Assembly: GCA_041688385.1 (NCBI GenBank)
Contig: JBDNIH010000168.1
Coordinates: 1-64,000 of the forward strand
Direction of reading: 5' to 3'
Source: UBA7662 sp041688385
Lineage (GTDB): Bacteria > Bacteroidota > Bacteroidia > UBA7662
DNA length: 64,000 nt
The notes beneath the pieces were generated by a model, which was not told the DNA's origin, searched no databases, and saw only the letters and a program-made list of their open reading frames with translations. Position numbers and translations under genes: made by a program. Below, piece after piece: positions 54,485 through 63,212 of the stretch (within the stretch, counting starts at the first letter, position 1; each line of letters opens with the position of its first letter).

Positions 54485-54557
54485 GCCTCCTTAGCTCAGT
54501 TGGTAGAGCAACTGATTTGTAATCAGTAGGTCGCTGGTTCGAATCCGGCAGGAGGCT
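54485..54557 (+). tRNA. tRNA-Thr (TGT)
   Basis: Acceptor GCCTCCT/AGGAGGC, D-arm AGCTCAGTTGGTAGAGC, anticodon stem-loop CTGATTTGTAATCAG (TGT), T-arm GCTGGTTCGAATCCGGC. CCA not encoded. Confidence 0.96.
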
Positions 54558-54564
54558 CATTGAT

Positions 54565-54648
54565 GGGGAGATACCAGAGTGGCCAAATGGGACCGACTGT
54601 AACTCGGTTGCGAAAGCTTCGGAGGTTCGAATCCTCCTCTCCCCACCA
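54565..54648 (+). tRNA. tRNA-Tyr (GTA)
   Basis: Class II tRNA with a long variable arm: acceptor GGGGAGA/TCTCCCC, anticodon GTA in ACCGACTGTAACTCGGT, T-arm GGAGGTTCGAATCCTCC. Unlike its neighbours it encodes its CCA end (54646-54648). Confidence 0.95.
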
Positions 54649-54683
54649 ATTTGCTGAATGCAAATGCGATACCAGTCGCAAAA

Positions 54684-54756
54684 GCGGGAGTAGCTCAGTT
54701 GGTAGAGCGATAGCCTTCCAAGCTATAGGTCGCGAGTTCGAGCCTCGTCTCCCGCT
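54684..54756 (+). tRNA. tRNA-Gly (TCC)
   Basis: Acceptor GCGGGAG/CTCCCGC, anticodon TCC in ATAGCCTTCCAAGCTAT, T-arm GCGAGTTCGAGCCTCGT. CCA not encoded. Confidence 0.96.
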
Positions 54757-54840
54757 CAAAAACCTTCGGGCCAACCCGAAAACGAATACACCGGATCACA
54801 CCGGGACCAGACTCCAGACGGGAGAAAAGTCAGAAAGATT

Positions 54841-54912
<72 letters not shown>

Positions 54913-55012
54913 CAAGCAGTTAACGGAATTGAAACTGATAAACTACCAGTAACGCTACCGGCAACAGTGAAAATGAATTTTACATTACAGAACAAACTAA
55001 ATAAGACTACAA

Positions 55013-56200
55013 ATGGCAAAGGAAAAATTTGACCGCTCCAAACCGCACTTAAACATCGGTACCATCGGTCACGTTGACCACGGTAAGACAACCCTCACCG
55101 CAGCCATCACCAAGGTGCTGGCAGAAAAAGGTTGGTCAGAAGTTCGTTCTTTCGAATCGATTGACTCGGCTCCGGAAGAAAAAGAGCGTGGTATTACTAT
55201 TAATACCGCCCACGTTGAATATCAGACCCTAGAGCGTCACTACGCACACGTAGACTGTCCGGGCCACGCTGACTATGTGAAAAACATGGTTACTGGTGCA
55301 GCCCAAATGGATGGTGCTATCATTGTTGTAGCTGCTACCGACGGTCCGATGCCACAAACACGTGAGCACATTCTGCTCGCTCGCCAGGTAGGTGTTCCTA
55401 CATTGGTTGTATTCATGAACAAAGTTGACATGGTTGACGATCCAGAATTGCTTGACCTCGTTGAAATGGAAATTCGTGAACTCCTCTCATTCTACGAATA
55501 CCCAGGTGATGAAATCCCTGTAATCCGTGGTTCTGCACTCGGTGCCTTGAACGGCGAGCCGAAGTGGGTTGAAACCGTGCTTGAGTTGATGGCTGCTGTA
55601 GATGAGCACATTCCAATCCCTCCGCGCATGGTTGACCTTCCATTTTTGATGCCAGTAGAGGACGTATTCTCGATCACAGGTCGTGGTACTGTTGCTACGG
55701 GTCGTATTGAGCGTGGGGTAATTAACTCGGGTGATCCAGTTGACATCATCGGTATGGGCGCAGAAAACCTCAAATCAACCGTAACAGGTGTTGAGATGTT
55801 CCGCAAAATCCTTGACCGCGGTGAAGCTGGTGACAACACCGGTCTCCTCCTCCGTGGTATTGAGAAAACCGATATCCGTCGTGGTATGGTAATCTGTAAG
55901 CCAGGTTCGGTGAAGCCGCACCATGATTTTAAGGCTGAAGTTTACGTATTGTCGAAAGAAGAAGGTGGTCGTCACACGCCATTCTTCAACAAATACCGTC
56001 CACAGTTCTATTTCCGTACCACTGACGTTACAGGCGAAATCAGCTTGCCAGATGGTGTTGAAATGATTATGCCTGGCGATAACATCACCATCACTGTGAA
56101 ATTGATCTCTCCAATCGCTATGGAAAAAGGTCTTCGTTTCGCAATCCGTGAAGGTGGCCGTACCGTGGGTGCTGGTCAGGTGACTGAGATACTCGCTTAA
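55013..56200 (+). CDS. tuf: translation elongation factor Tu
   Basis: 395 residues. G-domain motifs: GHVDHGKTTLT (P-loop), RGITINTAHVEY (switch I), DCPGHADYVKNM (G3), FMNKVDMVD (NKxD, G4) and RGSAL (G5), followed by the two beta-barrel domains ending in REGGRTVGAGQVTEILA. It follows four tRNA genes as in E. coli tufB. Starts at ATG 55013 without a visible Shine-Dalgarno. Confidence 0.98.
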   Translation: MAKEKFDRSKPHLNIGTIGHVDHGKTTLTAAITKVLAEKGWSEVRSFESIDSAPEEKERGITINTAHVEYQTLERHYAHVDCPGHADYVKNMVTGAAQMDGAIIVVAATDGPMPQTREHILLARQVGVPTLVVFMNKVDMVDDPELLDLVEMEIRELLSFYEYPGDEIPVIRGSALGALNGEPKWVETVLELMAAVDEHIPIPPRMVDLPFLMPVEDVFSITGRGTVATGRIERGVINSGDPVDIIGMGAENLKSTVTGVEMFRKILDRGEAGDNTGLLLRGIEKTDIRRGMVICKPGSVKPHHDFKAEVYVLSKEEGGRHTPFFNKYRPQFYFRTTDVTGEISLPDGVEMIMPGDNITITVKLISPIAMEKGLRFAIREGGRTVGAGQVTEILA

Positions 56201-56220
56201 TTAAGCGTAAAACTGATAGC

Positions 56221-56252
56221 GGAAAACTCTCCCCGACCGGGGAGAATTTTCC
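56221..56252 (+). terminator. hairpin between tuf and tRNA-Trp
   Basis: GGAAAACTCTCCCC (56221-56234) pairs with GGGGAGAATTTTCC (56239-56252) with one mismatch, loop GACC. No long T-run follows, so it may be a partial terminator or processing site. Confidence 0.55.
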
Positions 56253-56260
56253 CTGTCTAT

Positions 56261-56333
<73 letters not shown>

Positions 56334-56418
56334 CCGAAAGAAAAAAAGAACAGGCACAGCCTGACGTAAGAGCTACAGCGCTCTGCCGAAGGTTTCACTT
56401 GTACAGCTGAAAAGAAAC

Positions 56419-56613
56419 ATGAATAAGATTCGTATTTACGTCAAAGAAGCCACCAACGAACTCCTGCATAAGGTAAGTTGGCCGACTTGGGAAGAACTTC
56501 AGAGTAGTTTGGTCGTTGTCCTCGTGGCTTCGCTCATTTTTTCTATTGTCATTTATCTCATGGACGTTGCTTTTTCGAACATCTTGAGTGCTTTTTATCA
56601 TCTCTTCCAATAA
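56419..56613 (+). CDS. secE: preprotein translocase subunit SecE
   Basis: 64 residues with one membrane helix (SSLVVVLVASLIFSIVIYLM) preceded by the amphipathic KEATNELLHKVSWPTWEEL. Minimal single-span SecE. The gap to nusG is 3 bases. Confidence 0.95.
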   Translation: MNKIRIYVKEATNELLHKVSWPTWEELQSSLVVVLVASLIFSIVIYLMDVAFSNILSAFYHLFQ

Positions 56614-56616
56614 GGC

Positions 56617-57159
56617 ATGGCCGGTATGGAGTGTAAGTGGTATGTAGTTCGCGCCATAAGTGGCAAAGAGCGTAAATCGAAAGAGTACTTGGAGTACGAA
56701 ATTAACCGTTTGGGTTTGGCCGATCTGATTCCTCAGATCCTCATCCCGATGGAGAAAGTGCTCCAGTTACGTAATGGCAAAAAGGTGGTGAAAGAACGTA
56801 ATTTCTTTCCTGGCTACATCCTCATTGAGGCAGCGATGAATCCCGATCTGGTATCGACGATCATCGGTATTCCCAATGTAATCGGCTTTTTAGGTGGTGA
56901 CAATCCAACACCACTTCGCGAGTCGGAAGTGAACAAAATCCTCGGTAAGGTCGATGAAATGACCGATGCCGGTGAAGTAATGGCAAATCCGTTTACCATT
57001 GGTGAGTCGGTGAAAGTGATGGACGGTCCGTTCAACGAGTTCACCGGTGTAATCGAAGAAGTGAACGAAGAGAAGAAGAAGCTTAAAGTGATGGTGAAGA
57101 TTTTTGGTCGACGCACTCCCATTGAGTTGAATTATATGCAAGTAGAGAAAATATCCTAA
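56617..57159 (+). CDS. nusG: transcription termination/antitermination factor NusG
   Basis: 180 residues: an NGN domain (KWYVVRAISGKERKSKEYLE, NFFPGYILIEAAM) and a KOW domain (IGESVKVMDGPFNEFTGVIE). Couples RNA polymerase to ribosome and Rho. A second possible start (ATG 56626) shortens the product by three residues. Confidence 0.97.
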   Translation: MAGMECKWYVVRAISGKERKSKEYLEYEINRLGLADLIPQILIPMEKVLQLRNGKKVVKERNFFPGYILIEAAMNPDLVSTIIGIPNVIGFLGGDNPTPLRESEVNKILGKVDEMTDAGEVMANPFTIGESVKVMDGPFNEFTGVIEEVNEEKKKLKVMVKIFGRRTPIELNYMQVEKIS

Positions 57160-57171
57160 TCAGATACAAAA

Positions 57172-57612
57172 ATGGCAAAGGAAATCAGCGCGTTTATTAA
57201 GCTCCAAATCAAGGGCGGCGCAGCGAACCCGGCACCTCCGGTAGGACCAGCACTAGGTTCTAAAGGGGTGAACATCATGGAATTCTGTAAGCAGTTTAAT
57301 GCTAGAACCCAAGAGAAGGCGGGAAAAATATTACCAGTGGTGATCACGGTATATTCAGACAAGTCGTTCGACTTCATCGTTAAAACCCCTCCAGTGGCTA
57401 TCCAGCTAATGGAAGCTTCTAAAATCACGAAGGGTTCGACTCAACCTAACCGCCTCAAAGTAGGGTCGGTGAGCTGGGAACAGGTGAAAATGATCGCCGA
57501 AGACAAAATGCAAGACATGAATGCGTTTAAAGTAGAGTCGGCCATGAAAATGGTTGCCGGTACTGCACGCAGCATGGGCTTGAATGTAACAGGGGCAGCA
57601 CCCTGGGAATAA
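57172..57612 (+). CDS. rplK: 50S ribosomal protein L11
   Basis: 146 residues; FIKLQIKGGAANPAPPVGPA, LGSKGVNIMEFCKQFNAR and GTARSMGLNV near the C-terminus are typical. Binds the GTPase-associated region of 23S rRNA. Confidence 0.98.
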   Translation: MAKEISAFIKLQIKGGAANPAPPVGPALGSKGVNIMEFCKQFNARTQEKAGKILPVVITVYSDKSFDFIVKTPPVAIQLMEASKITKGSTQPNRLKVGSVSWEQVKMIAEDKMQDMNAFKVESAMKMVAGTARSMGLNVTGAAPWE

Positions 57613-57637
57613 GTAGAAAACACTATTAATTTATAGA

Positions 57638-58336
57638 GTGGCTAGATTGACAAAAAATCAAAAGTTGGCGAACGCGAAGTTCGACCGTACCAAGGCGTAC
57701 AAGCTTACCGAAGCAACGAGCTTGGTGAAGGAAATTACCTTTACTAAGTTTGACCCGTCGGTAGATTTGAATGTGAGGCTCGGTGTGGACCCACGCAAAG
57801 CTAACCAGATGGTTAGGGGTACGGTAACCCTTCCTCATGGGACCGGAAAAGTAGCACGAGTACTCGTGTTATGCACCCCAGACAAGGAAGCCGAGGCCAA
57901 AGCGGCCGGAGCTGACTTCGTAGGACTGGACGAGTTCATCCAAAAAATAGAGGGTGGATGGACTGACGTCGATGTAATCATTACTCAACCAAGCGTTATG
58001 GCGAAAGTCGGTCGTTTGGGTCGTGTATTAGGCCCCCGCGGTCTGATGCCTAACCCGAAGACAGGTACTGTAACGGATAATGTTGGGCAAGCGGTTACCG
58101 ATGTAAAGGGTGGCAAAATCGACTTCAAAGTAGACAAGTTCGGTATTGTACATTCTGCTATAGGCAAGGCATCTTTCTCGCCTGCACAATTGGAAGAAAA
58201 CGCTTTAGAGCTGCTTCAGACCATAGTGCGCTTGAAGCCTTCAGCTGCAAAAGGAACTTATGTAAAGAGCGTCTTCATGAGCTCAACCATGAGTCCTGGT
58301 ATCAACATTGACACAAAATCAATTGCGGGGATCTGA
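57638..58336 (+). CDS. rplA: 50S ribosomal protein L1
   Basis: 232 residues from GTG 57638. DLNVRLGVDPRKANQMVRGT, LPHGTGKVARVLVL and GRVLGPRGLMPNPKTGTVT are hallmarks. Binds the L1 stalk and may regulate its own operon; no clear leader target was identified. Confidence 0.98.
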   Translation: MARLTKNQKLANAKFDRTKAYKLTEATSLVKEITFTKFDPSVDLNVRLGVDPRKANQMVRGTVTLPHGTGKVARVLVLCTPDKEAEAKAAGADFVGLDEFIQKIEGGWTDVDVIITQPSVMAKVGRLGRVLGPRGLMPNPKTGTVTDNVGQAVTDVKGGKIDFKVDKFGIVHSAIGKASFSPAQLEENALELLQTIVRLKPSAAKGTYVKSVFMSSTMSPGINIDTKSIAGI

Positions 58337-58338
58337 TC

Positions 58339-58860
58339 ATGACTAGAGAAGAAAAAGCAGTAGTTATTCAGGAACTGGCCGAAAAGTTGTCCAACAGTCC
58401 GTTTTTCTACATTACCGACGCTAGCAATTTGCCAGTGCAAACCATCAACCGTTTCCGCGGTCTGTGCTACAAGCGTGGTGTAGAATTCAAAGTAGTAAAG
58501 AATACCTTGCTACAAAAGGCTATGGAAAGCTTGAACGAGGGTTACACTCCGTTGTTTCCAGCATTAAAAGGACCAACCTCCATCATGTTTGCCGAGCAGG
58601 GTAATATCCCAGCCCGTCTGTTGAAGGAGTTCCGTCAGGGTGGTGTCGACAAGCCAATATTGAAAGCTGCCTATATTGACAGCGCGATATATACGGGTGA
58701 CGACCAACTCGACGCACTAACCAGCATCAAGTCTAAAGAAGAATTGATCGCAGGTATCATCTTTACACTCCAGTCACCAGCACGTAATGTGATTTCGGCT
58801 TTGCAGTCGAGCGGTGGTAAACTGGCGGGTATCGTTAAAACACTACAAGAGAGAAATTAA
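58339..58860 (+). CDS. rplJ: 50S ribosomal protein L10
   Basis: 173 residues: REEKAVVIQELAEKLSNSPF, GVEFKVVKNTLLQKAM and the C-terminal helix that docks L7/L12 dimers (LQSSGGKLAGIVKTLQERN). 2 bases after rplA. Confidence 0.97.
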   Translation: MTREEKAVVIQELAEKLSNSPFFYITDASNLPVQTINRFRGLCYKRGVEFKVVKNTLLQKAMESLNEGYTPLFPALKGPTSIMFAEQGNIPARLLKEFRQGGVDKPILKAAYIDSAIYTGDDQLDALTSIKSKEELIAGIIFTLQSPARNVISALQSSGGKLAGIVKTLQERN

Positions 58861-58891
58861 CTAAAACAAAAACAATTAAATTATTAATACA

Positions 58892-59269
58892 ATGGCAGAT
58901 ATTAAAGCGTTCGCGGACCAGTTGGTTAACCTAACTGTGAAAGAAGTAAACGAACTTGCCCAAATCCTGAAAGACGAGTATGGCATCGAGCCAGCTGCTG
59001 CAGCTGTTGCTGTTGCGGGTCCTGCTGCTGCTGCTGCTGCTCCTGCAGTTGCAGAGCAAACCGAGTTTGATGTAATCCTGAAAAGCGCCGGTGCTCAGAA
59101 ACTCCAGATCGTTAAATTGGTGAAAGACCTTACCGGTCTTGGCCTGAAAGAGGCAAAAGAACTCGTTGATGCTGCTCCTAAAGCATTAAAAGAGAAATGT
59201 CCTAAAGACGAAGCGGAAGCTTTGAAAGCTAAGCTTGAAGAAGCAGGTGCTGAGGTAGAGATTAAGTAA
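58892..59269 (+). CDS. rplL: 50S ribosomal protein L7/L12
   Basis: 125 residues. N-terminal dimerisation helices are joined to the globular domain by an Ala-rich hinge (about 33-53). The C-terminal EFDVILKSAGAQKLQIVK and LGLKEAKELVDAAPKALKEK bind factors. Confidence 0.98.
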   Translation: MADIKAFADQLVNLTVKEVNELAQILKDEYGIEPAAAAVAVAGPAAAAAAPAVAEQTEFDVILKSAGAQKLQIVKLVKDLTGLGLKEAKELVDAAPKALKEKCPKDEAEALKAKLEEAGAEVEIK

Positions 59270-59296
59270 TTTGAATTACGGCTCCTCAGCCTTTAA

Positions 59297-59339
59297 AGCT
59301 GTAGGCCTGCAATCCTTGTTGATTGCCAGGCCTACGGCT
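59297..59339 (+). terminator. hairpin in the rplL-rpoB spacer (attenuator candidate)
   Basis: AGCTGTAGGCCTG (59297-59309) pairs with CAGGCCTACGGCT (59327-59339), with an inner AATC/GATT pairing, loop CTTGTT. It lies where E. coli has its partial terminator between rplL and rpoB. Only a short T-run follows, so read-through is expected. Confidence 0.65.
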
Positions 59340-59382
59340 ATTTGTGTTCGTGATAACGGTTGTATAACTAAACATCAATTCT

Positions 59383-62300
59383 TTGGCTGCCAACATCACA
59401 CCAGAGGGTAGGATCAACTTCGCGTCTATCGCGTCGGCGATCGAATATCCCGACTTTCTGGAAATCCAGATCAAGTCGTTTAAAGACTTTTTCCAGCTTG
59501 ATACCTTGCAGGAAAATCGTCGCAACGAAGGTTTGTTCAAGGTTTTTGCGGAAAATTTCCCCATAACCGATGCGCGAAATAACTTCGTTTTGGAGTTCCT
59601 CGATTATTTCGTGGACCCACCTCGATACACGATAGAAGAGTGTATCGAAAGAGGCCTGACCTATTCAGTGCCTTTGAAGGCTAAACTGCGCCTGTCGTGT
59701 AACGACGTGGAGCATGAGGACTTCGAAACCATCGTTCAGGACGTGTATTTGGGAACTATCCCGTACATGACTCCTAAAGGTACCTTCGTGATCAACGGAG
59801 CTGAGCGCGTTATTGTGTCTCAGTTGCACCGTTCACCGGGCGTATTCTTTGGTCAAACGGTGCATACCAACGGTTCGAAATTGTATTCGGCCCGTATCAT
59901 TCCGTTCAAAGGCTCGTGGATTGAATTCGCGACCGACGTGAACAATGTGATGTATGCCTATATTGACCGTAAGAAGAAGTTTCCGGTAACGACGCTGTTG
60001 CGTGCGATTGGGTACGATTCGGACAAGGACATCCTTAACATCTTTGACCTCGCCGACGAGATCAAGGTAAGCAAAGCAGGCCTCAAGAAAGTTGTTGGTC
60101 GCCGCCTAGCTGCCCGGGTTTTGAAGACATGGGTTGAAGACTTTGTAGATGAAGATACTGGTGAGGTGGTTTCCATCAACCGGAATGAAATCATTTTGGA
60201 GCGCGATACACTGCTCGAAGACGAGATGATCGATATGATTGTTGACGCCGGTGTGAAAAGCATCATCCTGCACAAGGATGAAAACCTTCATGGTGATTAT
60301 TCTATCATTTACAATACCCTCCAAAAAGATACTTCCAATTCGGAAAAGGAGGCCCTCGAGCACATCTACCGTCAATTACGGAATGCCGAGCCACCAGATG
60401 AAGATTCGGCACGTCAGATTATCGATAAGCTGTTCTTCTCCGACAAACGTTATGACTTGGGTGAAGTGGGCCGTTACCGTATCAACCGCAAGCTGGGGTT
60501 AAACTCTGCTTCTGAAGTACGTGTATTGACCCGTGAAGACATCATTGAAATCGTAAAATACCTCATCCAGCTGTCGAACTCAAAAGCCGATGTGGATGAT
60601 ATTGACCACCTCAGTAACCGTCGTGTGCGGACTGTTGGTGAGCAGTTGTATTCGCAGTTCGGTGTGGGACTGGCCCGTATGGCCCGTACCATTCGTGAGC
60701 GGATGAACATTCGCGATAACGAGGTGTTTACCCCAGCCGATTTGATTAATGCCCGTACGTTGAGTTCGGTTATTAACAGTTTCTTCGGAACCAATCAGCT
60801 GAGTCAGTTTATGGACCAAACCAATCCGTTGGCGGAGATTACGCACAAGCGTCGTCTTTCTGCACTCGGGCCTGGTGGTCTTTCGCGTGAACGTGCTGGT
60901 TTTGAGGTGCGTGACGTACACTACACCCACTACGGTCGTTTGTGCACCATTGAAACACCGGAAGGACCGAACATCGGTTTGATTTCGTCGCTTTGCGTAC
61001 ATGCCAAAATCAACGCCATGGGCTTCATTGAAACCCCATACCGTCAGGTTGAAAATGGCCGTGTACAAATTGAGAAAAACGTCATCTTCCTAAGTGCAGA
61101 AGACGAAGACGAGCGTATGATTGCCCAGGCCAATGCGCCATTCGACGTCAAGGGTAACTTTGAACGCGACTTGGTGAAATGCCGTTTGATGGGTGATTTC
61201 CCTATTGTGGTGCCGGGTGAAGTTCAGTTTATGGACGTTGCCCCTAACCAGATTGTAGGTATCGCTGCTTCGTTGATTCCATTCCTTGAGCATGATGATG
61301 CTAACCGGGCTCTGATGGGTTCGAATATGCAACGTCAGGCTGTTCCTTTGCTCCGTCCCGAGTCGCCAATCGTGGGTACTGGTCTTGAAGGCCGTGTTGC
61401 CCGTGATTCACGCGCACTGTTGACAGCTGAAGGTGCGGGTATAGTGGAATACGTTGATGCTAAAATGATTACTATTCGTTACGATCGTAACGAAGATGAC
61501 CGTTTGATAAGCTTCAACGGCGACGCGAAATCTTATTATCTCACCAAATTCCGAAAAACCAACCAATATACTTCAATCAACCACAAACCTATCGTTAAGA
61601 AGGGACAGCGTGTTGTTAAAGACGAAGTATTGGTAGAAGGTTATGGTACGCAGAAAGGCGAGCTGGCACTCGGTCGTAATTTAAAAGTGGCCTTCATGCC
61701 ATGGCAGGGTTACAATTTTGAGGATGCCATCGTAATTTCTGAGCGTGTGGTTCGTGAAGACTTGTATACCTCCATCCACATCGAAGAGTTTGAACTCCAG
61801 GTGCGCGATACCAAAAGAGGTGAAGAAGAATTAACAGCCGATATCCCGAATGTGAGTGAAGAAGCCACCAAGGACCTCGACGAGCACGGTATCATCCGCG
61901 TTGGTGCCCATGTAAAAGAAGGCGATATCCTCATAGGTAAAATCACACCAAAAGGCGAGAGTGATCCTTCTCCGGAAGAAAAACTGCTTCGCGCCATCTT
62001 TGGCGACAAAGCAGGTGACGTGAAAGACGCTTCATTGCGTGTTCCACCGTCTATGACCGGTGTGGTAATCGATAAAAAACTCTTCTCTCGTGTGAAGAAG
62101 GACAAAATGGCCAAGCAGGAAGAAAAGGTACTGGTTGAAAAACTGGATGCTGAGTACAACCGTGAGGTGGATGTTGTTCGGAATATCCTCATCGAAAAAT
62201 TGCTTTCACTTGTTGAAGGCAAGGTTTCTCAGGGCGTTACCAATACCTACCGCGATGAAGTGGTACCTAAGGGCACCAAATTCACCAAAAAGAGCCTGGT

Positions 62301-63195
62301 TGAAATCGACTACAGCATCGTTAATCCCGATGGCTGGTTAACCGACAAGGACAAAAGCGAACAGGTAAAAGAACTCCTGAAAAATTATCTGGTACGTATA
62401 TCTGAGATACTCGGCGAGATGAAACGCAAAAAATTCGCCATACAAGTGGGTGATGAGCTGCCTTCGGGCATTCTCCAACTCGCAAAAGTTTCTGTTGCAC
62501 AAAAACGTAAGCTGCGTGTGGGCGATAAAATGGCCGGTCGTCACGGTAATAAGGGTATTGTTGCGCGAATCGTGCGCGACGAGGATATGCCTTTCTTAGC
62601 CGACGGCACCATTGTCGACATCGTATTGAACCCACTTGGCGTACCATCGCGTATGAACTTGGGTCAGATCTATGAGTCGGTATTGGGCTGGGCAGGTATG
62701 GAGCTCGGATTGAAGTTTGCCACCCCGATTTTCGACGGTGCGAGTCTTGAAGAGGTGCTTTCTTATACCGAAAAAGCCGGTGTACCAGACTTAGGTGCAA
62801 CCTATCTTCACGATGGCCAGACCGGTCGTCGTTTTGACCAAAAAACCACAGTGGGCGTGATTTACATGCTTAAGCTGGGTCACATGGTAGATGATAAGAT
62901 GCACGCCCGTTCAATCGGACCATACTCGCTCATTACCCAGCAGCCGTTGGGTGGTAAAGCACAGTTTGGTGGTCAGCGTTTTGGTGAGATGGAAGTATGG
63001 GCACTCGAAGCATTTGGTGCTGCCAACATCCTCCAGGAAGTACTTACAGTTAAGTCGGACGATATCATCGGCCGTGCGAAAACCTATGAGGCTATCGTGA
63101 AAGGCGACAATCTGCCGGTTCCGAGCGTACCAGAATCGTTCAATGTATTGCTGCACGAACTTCGTGGTTTGTGCTTAGATGTATCACTTGATTAA
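59383..63195 (+). CDS. rpoB: DNA-directed RNA polymerase subunit beta
   Basis: 1270 residues, complete. Start is TTG 59383; an in-frame stop at 59365 excludes anything further upstream. Visible: IEYPDFLEIQIKSFKDFFQL, the rifampicin region FFGTNQLSQFMDQTNPLAE then THKRRLSALGPGGL and ERAGFEVRDVHYTHYGR, and the catalytic-core segments MPWQGYNFEDAIVISE, GDKMAGRHGNKGIVARI and FGGQRFGEMEVWALEAFGAA. The rifampicin-region sequence looks like a sensitive-type wild type by eye. Confidence 0.98.
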   Translation: MAANITPEGRINFASIASAIEYPDFLEIQIKSFKDFFQLDTLQENRRNEGLFKVFAENFPITDARNNFVLEFLDYFVDPPRYTIEECIERGLTYSVPLKAKLRLSCNDVEHEDFETIVQDVYLGTIPYMTPKGTFVINGAERVIVSQLHRSPGVFFGQTVHTNGSKLYSARIIPFKGSWIEFATDVNNVMYAYIDRKKKFPVTTLLRAIGYDSDKDILNIFDLADEIKVSKAGLKKVVGRRLAARVLKTWVEDFVDEDTGEVVSINRNEIILERDTLLEDEMIDMIVDAGVKSIILHKDENLHGDYSIIYNTLQKDTSNSEKEALEHIYRQLRNAEPPDEDSARQIIDKLFFSDKRYDLGEVGRYRINRKLGLNSASEVRVLTREDIIEIVKYLIQLSNSKADVDDIDHLSNRRVRTVGEQLYSQFGVGLARMARTIRERMNIRDNEVFTPADLINARTLSSVINSFFGTNQLSQFMDQTNPLAEITHKRRLSALGPGGLSRERAGFEVRDVHYTHYGRLCTIETPEGPNIGLISSLCVHAKINAMGFIETPYRQVENGRVQIEKNVIFLSAEDEDERMIAQANAPFDVKGNFERDLVKCRLMGDFPIVVPGEVQFMDVAPNQIVGIAASLIPFLEHDDANRALMGSNMQRQAVPLLRPESPIVGTGLEGRVARDSRALLTAEGAGIVEYVDAKMITIRYDRNEDDRLISFNGDAKSYYLTKFRKTNQYTSINHKPIVKKGQRVVKDEVLVEGYGTQKGELALGRNLKVAFMPWQGYNFEDAIVISERVVREDLYTSIHIEEFELQVRDTKRGEEELTADIPNVSEEATKDLDEHGIIRVGAHVKEGDILIGKITPKGESDPSPEEKLLRAIFGDKAGDVKDASLRVPPSMTGVVIDKKLFSRVKKDKMAKQEEKVLVEKLDAEYNREVDVVRNILIEKLLSLVEGKVSQGVTNTYRDEVVPKGTKFTKKSLVEIDYSIVNPDGWLTDKDKSEQVKELLKNYLVRISEILGEMKRKKFAIQVGDELPSGILQLAKVSVAQKRKLRVGDKMAGRHGNKGIVARIVRDEDMPFLADGTIVDIVLNPLGVPSRMNLGQIYESVLGWAGMELGLKFATPIFDGASLEEVLSYTEKAGVPDLGATYLHDGQTGRRFDQKTTVGVIYMLKLGHMVDDKMHARSIGPYSLITQQPLGGKAQFGGQRFGEMEVWALEAFGAANILQEVLTVKSDDIIGRAKTYEAIVKGDNLPVPSVPESFNVLLHELRGLCLDVSLD

Positions 63196-63197
63196 TC

Positions 63198-63203
63198 AGG
63201 AGG
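63198..63203 (+). promoter_or_regulatory. strong Shine-Dalgarno sequence (AGGAGG) before rpoC
   Basis: Perfect core, 9 bases before the rpoC ATG, immediately after the rpoB stop. Confidence 0.75.
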
Positions 63204-63212
63204 CATCCCCAT

